A stretch of 26,813 nt of DNA from Candidatus Gerdarchaeota archaeon (lineage in GTDB: Archaea > Asgardarchaeota > Heimdallarchaeia > JABLTI01), in the NCBI GenBank assembly GCA_016840945.1, contig JAEORJ010000123.1:1-26813 (forward strand), written 5' to 3'. The notes under the pieces were generated by a model. The model did no database searches and was not told the origin of the DNA. It saw only the letters and a program-made list of their open reading frames with translations. Positions 1 through 7,135 of the stretch are shown piece by piece; positions within the stretch are counted from its first letter, which is position 1, and each line of letters opens with the position of its first letter. The translations under genes were made by a program, and so were the position numbers.

Positions 1-1934
1 GAGTTGAGTATCATTATGGAGGTGATGTTTTTATTTCAAAATTCGCTGCAAATGGCAGCTTACTTTGGAGCACCTATTTTGGAGGAAATGAAAGTGAATC
101 TGGGAAAGGGATTGCTGTTGCAGAAGACGGAAGTTGTTACATAACAGGTGTAACTCAATCAGGTGATTTTCCAATTCTGAATGCTTATCAAAGTACTAAT
201 AATGGTAATGATGATGCTTTTGTTGCCAAATTTAATGCTAGTGGTTCTCTTCTTTGGAGCACTTATTTAGGAGGTATTTATGATGATTCAGGTGAATGTA
301 TTGCTTTAGCAGAAAATGGTAGCTGTTATATAATTGGTAGAACATGGTCAACCAATTTCCCTACATTAGATGCCTATGATGATTCTTATGATTTTTGTGA
401 TGTTTTTATTTCAAAATTTAGCTCAAATGGTTCTCTCCTCTGGAGTACATATTTCGGTGGTGAAGATGCTGATTATGGAAATAGCATTGTGGTTGGGGAT
501 GATGGTAACTTTTGTTTAACAGGTTTTACATACTCAACTGATTTTCCAACTAAAAATGCTTATGATTATACTAAAAATGGAGATAGTACAACATACGATG
601 TTTTTGTATCGAAATTTTTTGCTAATGGATCACTTTTTTGGAGTACTTTTTTAGGAGGTAGTTATGAAGATGAAGGCGAAAGCATTGCTATAACAAATGA
701 TGGAAGCTGTTATGTGTCAGGTTGGACTTGGTCGTCTAATTTCCCTACTTTGAATGCTTATGATAGCACCTATAACTATCATGAAGCTTTTATTTCAAAA
801 TTCAATGAAAATGGATCTCTACTTTGGAGCACCTATCTTGGTGGTAATAATGCAGATTCAGCTAATGATATTGCAATTTGTAATGTTGATGATAGTTGCT
901 ATATAACTGGAACAACTTCCTCAACCAATTTTCCTACAAAGTATGCTATTGATGATACTTTTAATGGTGGTTATGATGCATTTATCACCAAATTTTCGTC
1001 TGGTGGATCTTTTCTCTGGGGCACCTATATTGGTGGAAGTGATGGTGATAATGGATGTGGAATTGCGATAGGAAATGATATTAGCTGCTGGGTGATTGGG
1101 TCTACAAAATCTAATAATTTTCCCATGAAAAATGCTTATGATGACACTCTGAATGGAAGTGATGATGCATTTATTACAAAAACCATCGGAGTAGAAGATC
1201 TTCTTAAACCAAATATAACAAATATCACACACTCACCTGAAAACCCCACATCAACAAATTCTATTACCATTTCTTGTAGTGTATATGATGATCTAAGTGG
1301 TGTTGAATTTGTAACACTCCACTATCGTGTAAACAATGGGGAATGGTTGCAATTAAATATGACTTTAATCACAGGAACAACAACTTATGAAATGAACATT
1401 GGTCGTTTCAATTATCCATCAATTATTGAATATTATATTACATCAACTGATAATGCTGGAAATTATGCTATCAACGATAATTTTGGCAATTATTTTATTT
1501 TATCCCTACTTGTAGGTGATGTATCAAATCCATTAATTGATAATGTTAATCATAACCCTAGTAACCCAACAACTGAAGATAGTATAATTATAAGTTGTAC
1601 AGTAACTGATGAAAGTGGTATACAAGCAGTTATACTTTATTATCGGGTGAACAATGGAACTTGGATAACAAGAGTAATGACATCAACAATACCCAATAAT
1701 TATCAAGCTTCTTTAATCAGCTCATTAAATGCTAAAGATCTAGTAGAATATTATATTAAAGCAACTGATAATGCGCCTATCCCAAATGATGCTATAGAAG
1801 ATAATAATGGACAATATTACAGCTTCATAATAAGCAAACCAACAACAAATGCTGTTTATGGTTTTTTTGCTTTTCTTGGGTTAATCCCGATAACCATTAT
1901 CATTATCGTAGCTTTGAAGAAGAAAATAGCTTAG
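1..1934 (+). CDS. SBBP-repeat surface protein with two Ig-like domains and C-terminal membrane anchor (5' partial)
   Basis: The reading frame is open from base 3 to the TAG at 1932-1934, so the N-terminus and any signal peptide lie upstream of the window. From base 3 to about 1200 the protein is a tandem array of SBBP-type repeats of about 58-65 residues, each with the core [DE]-[AV]-F-[IV]-[SAT]-K-F-x3-G-S-[LF]-[LF]-W, then S-T-Y-x-G-G and G-S-C-Y-I-T-G. Six copies are complete and a seventh is cut at DAFITK. SBBP repeats are thought to form beta-propellers. Two Ig-like domains follow (about 1206-1500 and 1516-1835), of the same type as in the genes at 9210 and 12386. A hydrophobic segment ending in KKKIA (about 1846-1931) should anchor the protein with its bulk outside. 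A GTG at 489 is not the start, because the repeats continue in frame upstream of it. Likely adhesion or envelope role; no enzyme motif seen. Confidence 0.85.
   Translation, partial: VEYHYGGDVFISKFAANGSLLWSTYFGGNESESGKGIAVAEDGSCYITGVTQSGDFPILNAYQSTNNGNDDAFVAKFNASGSLLWSTYLGGIYDDSGECIALAENGSCYIIGRTWSTNFPTLDAYDDSYDFCDVFISKFSSNGSLLWSTYFGGEDADYGNSIVVGDDGNFCLTGFTYSTDFPTKNAYDYTKNGDSTTYDVFVSKFFANGSLFWSTFLGGSYEDEGESIAITNDGSCYVSGWTWSSNFPTLNAYDSTYNYHEAFISKFNENGSLLWSTYLGGNNADSANDIAICNVDDSCYITGTTSSTNFPTKYAIDDTFNGGYDAFITKFSSGGSFLWGTYIGGSDGDNGCGIAIGNDISCWVIGSTKSNNFPMKNAYDDTLNGSDDAFITKTIGVEDLLKPNITNITHSPENPTSTNSITISCSVYDDLSGVEFVTLHYRVNNGEWLQLNMTLITGTTTYEMNIGRFNYPSIIEYYITSTDNAGNYAINDNFGNYFILSLLVGDVSNPLIDNVNHNPSNPTTEDSIIISCTVTDESGIQAVILYYRVNNGTWITRVMTSTIPNNYQASLISSLNAKDLVEYYIKATDNAPIPNDAIEDNNGQYYSFIISKPTTNAVYGFFAFLGLIPITIIIIVALKKKIA
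3..1200 (+). repeat. SBBP tandem repeat array (about 180-198 bp units)
   Basis: Units recur near 30, 220, 402, 600, 787 and 978, with a partial unit near 1168. Each carries the same DNA core encoding S-L-[LF]-W-[SG]-T-[YF] (for example the tggagcac or tggagtac block). Copies are degenerate at DNA level but regular at protein level. The array continues upstream of the window. Confidence 0.8.
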
Positions 1935-1954
1935 CTATTATTCTTTTTTTTTCT
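1925..1954 (+). terminator. Intrinsic-type terminator after the SBBP gene
   Basis: A perfect 6-bp stem (AATAGC at 1925-1930 with GCTATT at 1934-1939, loop TTA) overlaps the stop codon. It is followed by an almost pure T-tract at 1941-1954. Archaeal transcription commonly ends at T-tracts. Confidence 0.6.
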
Positions 1955-2063
1955 ACATTAATTATTTAGTGAATTAATGTAATTAGCAAAATTAATCATA
2001 ATAAATCAAGCTTGCATTTAAGTTTTTTATAAAAATGATTAAGAAAGAATATTTTATAATCTT

Positions 2064-2086
2064 TTAAATTATTATTTATTGAAGGA
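2064..2086 (+). promoter_or_regulatory. Shared leader element ahead of surface-protein gene (copy 1)
   Basis: An AT-rich element with core ATTATTTATTGA runs into a GAAGGA Shine-Dalgarno motif, ending 6 nt before the ATG at 2093. Over 23 nt it matches 9180-9202 at 20 positions, and that copy sits 7 nt before its start codon. A TATA-like TTTTATAAT lies at 2052-2060. Confidence 0.5.
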
Positions 2087-2092
2087 TAGGTT

Positions 2093-4243
2093 ATGAGATT
2101 TATGAAAGGGAAAATAATCAAAATTATACTTATAATAGCTATTTTGGGATTGATAAGTGGTTTTTTTCTGAAAAATAATAATTTAACAATTAAAGATAAT
2201 CATGAAGATGATGTTGCCCTGAGTAAAACTGATCAACTTGCTTCAGATGATTTACTTTATACTAAATATTGGAATGACTCATCCATATTGAAAAGTGAGT
2301 TTGTTGAGTCAATTGCATATTTAGCTTGTGGTTATAATGGATTAGTTATAGTAAATCTTTCTGAACCATTATTTCCTCAAGAAATAAGCACAATAAACAA
2401 TTATGATTTTTATTTCGATATGTTTGCTATCTCAGATAATATCCTTTATTGTTATAATGATAGCATCATTTACTTTTTTAATATAACAATTTTAAATAAA
2501 CCATCGCTTATTTCTTCTTATTTTGACTTTGAACGCCTACATGGTTTAGATGTTCAAGATAAGATAGGTTATCTTTCATGTGAAAATTTGACAACCAGTA
2601 AGGATGAACTTCAAATCCTTAATCTTACGAATCCATTAAATATTACATTAATTAGTTCATTTGATTATTACGATAATCAAATTTATTGGCCTTATCAAGA
2701 CATAATTGAAAGTAACAGTAATCTTATCGTTCTAACTAGCAGTACTTCAGATAAATTCCATTTTCTAAATAAAACTGATTTATTAAATATCACGAGAATC
2801 ATAACTTTAACTAGCAAAAGCCTTTTTCTAATTTCTGATTTAAAAGTATTAGCAATAAATTATACTCAAACTCTCTCAGAGTTTTTTATTTATGATATTA
2901 GTAATACCTCAAATATTACAATTCTCTCTTCAAATACTGTTAATGGTATATTATCTTATCACTATCAAAAAAATGATCAATTGATCTTCTCAGAGATAGG
3001 AGATTATGATTTAGATAGTAAAATAACATATAATAATTGGTATAGCATTTTTGGTGAACTGCCTATAAGTCACATATATCAAATCAATGCACAATGGCAG
3101 TTGTCATTAAATAAAACAATTAATTACTTCCCAATTCAATATAATGTCCCTTATTACAATGAAAATCTCGAGATCTATCATCCTTTTGAAAAGAATTATT
3201 TCTATTTTCAAAACATTATCTTTTATGATGAGATTGCTTATTTGATAGGAAATGCAAAATTGTATATCGCTTCATCAGATGAAGATCGTGATATGGTTCT
3301 GGACTTCATGGAAGAATCATTGGGATTGGATACTAATAATGATGATTCTGATAGCGATTTTCTTGATGATGGTTTAGAATTTTTCATTTATAAAACAGAT
3401 CCAATAAATCCCGATACAGATGGTGATGGTATTTCTGATGGAGTAGAAATTTATCTCTGGAACTCAGATCCATTAGATAATAAGAGTGGTGCAAAGATAT
3501 CAGGGATTATTCAAGCGATTCTGCTCTTTGTTCTTTTGATTACTTTACCACTTTATGCAATTTATGTTGTGATTTCAATTATTCTTAAAGATAATGAAAA
3601 AAATAAAATGATATTGATTAAAGAATCACTTTTCCTTGGAATCTTTTTATGTTTTACGATCCCATTTCTCTGGTGTAACATAATTGCTTCTCAGAAAAGT
3701 ATTTCGATAAGTGAAATTACACTTAATGGTCATTGGATCGAATATTTATTTGAAAATCCACAAATAGCCTTAACTGGTGTTGGTGATGATTTGGGAAATT
3801 ATAATCCATACATTCCACTCTTTGCCTATCTATCAATAGCTTTTATTGGATTTGGTTTACTTGTTGAAATAATCCTATTATTATTGAAAAATAATACTGA
3901 ATCTGATAAAAGAAAAGCAGTTTTTGATATGACATTAAAATACAAAAATATCATTATTATTCTTGGATCACTTTTTGCGATGATTTGTTGTTCACTTTTA
4001 TTAGTTTTTTACTTTCAGATTAAAGGAGGTTTTACCTCACAATTCGATAGACCATCACCACTCTTCTTCAACTTTAAATGGCCATTTTGGTTATTTTTAA
4101 TAGCTCAAGTATTTGTTATTATTTATTTAGCTCTACAACCATTTTTAATGAAAATTAAACCAAATAGAAGAAATAGCGACGAAGGAAATGAATATGAACC
4201 ATCATCTCAATTAAGTTTAGCTTTACGATATTTTGATAGCTAA
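2093..4243 (+). CDS. Surface/membrane protein: LVIVP-like propeller repeats, TSP3 repeats, five C-terminal membrane helices
   Basis: This 716-residue protein starts at an ATG with a GAAGGA motif 6 nt upstream. Residues about 8-26 form a signal anchor. The ectodomain (about 40-390) holds repeats of the LVIVP type (YLACGYNGLVIVNLSEPLFP near 76-95, weaker copies after it), which usually build beta-propellers, and is rich in N-x-S/T sequons. Residues about 393-462 carry TSP3-type acidic repeats (DSDSDFLDDGLEF, DTDGDGISDGVEI) that probably bind calcium. Five hydrophobic helices follow (about 467-500, 511-533, 572-597, 618-642, 662-686), then a basic-to-acidic tail that should be cytoplasmic, which makes the ectodomain extracellular. 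A sensor, transporter accessory or attachment role is possible; I do not recognise a characterised homologue. Repeat calls are good; function is unknown. Confidence 0.75.
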   Translation: MRFMKGKIIKIILIIAILGLISGFFLKNNNLTIKDNHEDDVALSKTDQLASDDLLYTKYWNDSSILKSEFVESIAYLACGYNGLVIVNLSEPLFPQEISTINNYDFYFDMFAISDNILYCYNDSIIYFFNITILNKPSLISSYFDFERLHGLDVQDKIGYLSCENLTTSKDELQILNLTNPLNITLISSFDYYDNQIYWPYQDIIESNSNLIVLTSSTSDKFHFLNKTDLLNITRIITLTSKSLFLISDLKVLAINYTQTLSEFFIYDISNTSNITILSSNTVNGILSYHYQKNDQLIFSEIGDYDLDSKITYNNWYSIFGELPISHIYQINAQWQLSLNKTINYFPIQYNVPYYNENLEIYHPFEKNYFYFQNIIFYDEIAYLIGNAKLYIASSDEDRDMVLDFMEESLGLDTNNDDSDSDFLDDGLEFFIYKTDPINPDTDGDGISDGVEIYLWNSDPLDNKSGAKISGIIQAILLFVLLITLPLYAIYVVISIILKDNEKNKMILIKESLFLGIFLCFTIPFLWCNIIASQKSISISEITLNGHWIEYLFENPQIALTGVGDDLGNYNPYIPLFAYLSIAFIGFGLLVEIILLLLKNNTESDKRKAVFDMTLKYKNIIIILGSLFAMICCSLLLVFYFQIKGGFTSQFDRPSPLFFNFKWPFWLFLIAQVFVIIYLALQPFLMKIKPNRRNSDEGNEYEPSSQLSLALRYFDS

Positions 4244-4246
4244 ATG

Positions 4247-4253
4247 TTTTTTT
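4247..4253 (+). terminator. T-tract terminator after the 716-residue membrane protein
   Basis: A run of seven T follows the TAA at 4241-4243 by three bases. There is no convincing stem; the call is based on archaeal T-tract termination. Confidence 0.35.
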
Positions 4254-4298
4254 AATTGTGAACGAGTGGAATTTCAGTAAAATGTGTGAAATAACACT

Positions 4299-5114
4299 CT
4301 AAACTTTATCAAGATCATCAAGATAGTAGGTACCACCCATAAGATCTGATACCCGAGAGATGAATCGAGCTCCTGGTGCACCATCAATAATATCATGATC
4401 CACTAGAAAAGTTGTACAGAGAAGTTTTCGTTTGACTATTTTACCATTTTCTTCCACAGCATTTTCTTTAATACCACCTAAAGAAACATTCAATGTTTTA
4501 TCTCTAAAAGGTACAAGCCAACCACCTTGCCCTTTGATGAACATCCCCATAGATGTAAGACCAACAGTACCATTCAATTTTTTATATCGAAAAGGATTTT
4601 TTAACATACGTTTGATAGCAAATTGCCTGATTGTTTTAGGAATTAGCATATATAAATCAGTAAAAAATGTTGTTCCTCTTGTGAGCTGTTCCCGTTCAGT
4701 TATAACTTTATCTTGATATGATCGAATTTCATCTGTTAATTGACGAACGCTTTTTGTTTCAACATTTCTAAGAACATGATTGTAAGGTATCTTTTTTCCA
4801 TTTTCAGCGGTAACTTCAATGATAACACTAATATCTACTTCATCAAAAACGATTAACTTTCGACCCCAACGGTAGGTGTTTAATTCCTTGTTTTCCATAA
4901 CCGTCTGAGCTAAACATTTAGCTACCCAAGCAGTCATTGAAACATGATATTCTTGTTTTTCTTTAATTTCATCGATTTTAGCTAAAGATTCTGTAACATC
5001 AACTTCCATTAATCCATGTACTTCAGGAAAACCAAATGCTACTTTATTGTAATCAGAGAGAATCATTCGATTGGTTGAAAATTTTCTTGTATGATAGTTT
5101 TTTTGTTTGGTCAT
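4299..5114 (-). CDS. Stand-alone 2-oxoacid dehydrogenase E2-type acyltransferase catalytic domain protein
   Basis: The 271 residues span an E2p/E2o-type catalytic fold (chloramphenicol acetyltransferase-like), which in full E2 subunits moves an acyl group from lipoyl-lysine to CoA. The signature is TTFLVDHDIIDGAPGARF near the C-terminus, with the catalytic pair H240 and D244 matching the family DHRxxDG motif. GLTSMGMFIKGQGGW and VSLGGI match the conserved beta-strand region before it. The lipoyl and peripheral-subunit-binding domains of a normal E2 are absent: the protein begins almost directly with the catalytic domain (FSTNRMILSDYNKVAFGF). No E1, E3 or lipoate gene is nearby. The start is an ATG with no clear Shine-Dalgarno motif. 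It may be a CoA-dependent acyltransferase acting on another carrier or a free substrate. Family assignment is firm; substrate unknown. Confidence 0.85.
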   Translation of the reverse strand: MTKQKNYHTRKFSTNRMILSDYNKVAFGFPEVHGLMEVDVTESLAKIDEIKEKQEYHVSMTAWVAKCLAQTVMENKELNTYRWGRKLIVFDEVDISVIIEVTAENGKKIPYNHVLRNVETKSVRQLTDEIRSYQDKVITEREQLTRGTTFFTDLYMLIPKTIRQFAIKRMLKNPFRYKKLNGTVGLTSMGMFIKGQGGWLVPFRDKTLNVSLGGIKENAVEENGKIVKRKLLCTTFLVDHDIIDGAPGARFISRVSDLMGGTYYLDDLDKV

Positions 5115-5232
5115 GCACTTTAATTTGTTCTTTACTGATTTATAACTATCGCTTACGTACGGTATAAGAGTAGAAAAAATATAACCATTGGATAAATCAT
5201 TATTTTTGTCAATAAGATTTATTTTTAATTAG

Positions 5233-5240
5233 TTTATATA
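5233..5240 (+). promoter_or_regulatory. TATA-box candidate for the TPR gene
   Basis: TTTATATA lies 84 nt before the ATG at 5324 in the divergent spacer 5115-5323. It would place the transcript start near 5263 and give a leader of about 60 nt. A GGGGA motif sits at 5316-5320 just before the start. The same spacer contains a CGTACG palindrome near 5155. Inference from position and sequence only. Confidence 0.35.
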
Positions 5241-5323
5241 ATATAGTTACAATAGTTGGAATTTGTAATTATAAAATAAAGATAATTCTAACCTTTAACA
5301 AATTATAATGAGTATGGGGAAGA

Positions 5324-7135
5324 ATGGAGCAGAAATTAGAAAAAGCAACTGAATTATTTAAGTCTTTCAAAAGAAAAGAATGTTTAGATCTTCTCTTAGA
5401 AATTGAGAAAGAGGGTAATTTAAATTCAACCTTGAAAAAGAAAGTAATGGATTACAAGATTTCTATTATGGCATGGTTCAAGCGGTATCAAGAATTGTAT
5501 GACCAATTTGACCAAGAAATACAAGTTTCATCCAAAAAAAGTGATTGGGAGAATGTTTTATCAAATATTGTGTATAAAGTTGGAGTTACTTTTTTAGAAG
5601 GTAAAAAAGAAGAGGCATTAAAAATAGTTGAGGAAGGAGAGAAAATAATCCAAAAACATAATCTCACAACTCCCAGTTTTATTGAAAGTCAAGGCGAATT
5701 ATTATTTTGGAAAGGAAATATCACTGTTTGGTTGAATGAATTTAATAAAGCAATTGAATATTTCAATGAAGCGATTGCTTTTGCTGAAAAACATTCACTT
5801 AGTGATACTAAACATCATTCATTACATAGATTAGGTATGACTCATGGATGTATAGGTAATTATGATATAGGTATACCACTAATCAAACAAGCAGCTGAAT
5901 ACTTTGCTGAGAAAAGAGATTTAGCTGCTGCTGGTTCTTATCATAACCTAGGAGTGCTATATGCTGAAAAAGGTGAATATAAGAAATCAAGAGAATGTTT
6001 TGAAATAAAAGCAACATTTGTTGATCAATCACCTCATGACATTTCAGCTATTGGTGATAGTTATTGGCGAGAGGGTGATATTGAAAATGGTTTAAAAATA
6101 ATGGAAGAAGGGCTTGAAAAAATAAAAGCCGTATTTGGTGATCAAAAAGAAAATGTGTTAATTTTATTTATACAAGCAAATTTGAACAGTCGAACAGGCA
6201 ATCAAGATATAGCTAAGGATCAATATTTGAAAATCCTTGAGAAGTTTGGAGAAAAAACGGAACAGACCCTTGTAGGTTTTTCTAATGTTGGGCTTGCGAA
6301 TATTTATTTTCACAAAGGCGAGTTGGATATAGCTGTTAAATATGGCAAGAAAGCCTTAGCTTATTTTGGGAAATTTGGTTTTAAATATGGTATGGGGTGG
6401 TCTCATTTTATCTTATCTAAAATTAATTATGAAAAAGGGGAGATGGAGAAGGCATTTCATCATTTACAAACAAGTTTGGATTTAAGACTAGCTATGGGTA
6501 ATAAACAAGATATTGCACTCTCGACACGAGATTTAATCACTTATCTAATAGAGCAAGAATCAATGGATGATGTAAATGACTATTTATCAATGTTAGAGAG
6601 ATTAACCACAACCACTGATAGTAAAATTGTTAAGCAAAATTACCTCCTTTCAAAAGCACTAGTCTTAAAAACAAAAGGACGACCAAAATATTGGGTTCAA
6701 GCGATTGATATTTTAGAAGATATTGTTTCACATCCTATTGTTGATTATAATACCATCCTTGTAGCGTTAGTTAATTTATGTGAATTATTACTCGATGAAT
6801 TTAGTATCTCAGGTGATGAAGAAGTATTATCAGATTTAAAGACACATACAGATAGATTGTTAGATATTGCTCAAAGGCAGAATTCCTATACCTTAAGGGT
6901 TGAAGCTTATCATATTCGCATCATTACTTTGTGGTTATTAGCACAACACTCGAGAGTGGATATTAATATCTCAAACGCTCGAAGATTACTACGGGAAGCA
7001 TGTGAGCTCGCGGAGTCTCATGGATTGACAAAGTTAGCTGCCAAAATAACAGATCAAAATGATAAGATGTTAGAAAAATTAGAAAGCTGGGATGAGTTTA
7101 TTCGCAAATATTATGATTTCATAAAATCAAGCTAA
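5324..7135 (+). CDS. TPR-repeat protein (603 residues)
   Basis: A soluble helical-repeat protein without signal peptide or membrane segments. The N-terminal 45 residues form a charged helical pair, and TPR-like units run from about 110 to 590. The clearest are around 165-215 (HRLGMTHGCIGNYDIGIPLI and HNLGVLYAEKGEYKKSRECF) and around 355-390 (SHFILSKINYEKGEMEKAFH). TPR arrays are protein-binding scaffolds, so this is likely an adaptor in the cytoplasm; no enzymatic or DNA-binding domain is visible. It is transcribed divergently from the E2-like gene, and its stop codon overlaps the end of the convergent solute-binding protein gene by 9 bases. Such TPR proteins are common in archaeal genomes and the partner cannot be named from sequence. 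Confidence 0.8.
   Translation: MEQKLEKATELFKSFKRKECLDLLLEIEKEGNLNSTLKKKVMDYKISIMAWFKRYQELYDQFDQEIQVSSKKSDWENVLSNIVYKVGVTFLEGKKEEALKIVEEGEKIIQKHNLTTPSFIESQGELLFWKGNITVWLNEFNKAIEYFNEAIAFAEKHSLSDTKHHSLHRLGMTHGCIGNYDIGIPLIKQAAEYFAEKRDLAAAGSYHNLGVLYAEKGEYKKSRECFEIKATFVDQSPHDISAIGDSYWREGDIENGLKIMEEGLEKIKAVFGDQKENVLILFIQANLNSRTGNQDIAKDQYLKILEKFGEKTEQTLVGFSNVGLANIYFHKGELDIAVKYGKKALAYFGKFGFKYGMGWSHFILSKINYEKGEMEKAFHHLQTSLDLRLAMGNKQDIALSTRDLITYLIEQESMDDVNDYLSMLERLTTTTDSKIVKQNYLLSKALVLKTKGRPKYWVQAIDILEDIVSHPIVDYNTILVALVNLCELLLDEFSISGDEEVLSDLKTHTDRLLDIAQRQNSYTLRVEAYHIRIITLWLLAQHSRVDINISNARRLLREACELAESHGLTKLAAKITDQNDKMLEKLESWDEFIRKYYDFIKSS

Noticed and set aside
489..491. GTG as the start of the first gene
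   Set aside because: The frame is open back to base 3 and three further SBBP repeats are encoded upstream, so the gene begins outside the window.
921..1232. Minus-strand open frame opposite the SBBP repeats
   Set aside because: Its sequence is the mirror of the repeats. The plus-strand frame has clear domains.
4432..4716. Plus-strand open frame opposite the E2-like gene
   Set aside because: It overlaps conserved catalytic-domain codons on the other strand and has no Shine-Dalgarno motif or recognisable domain.
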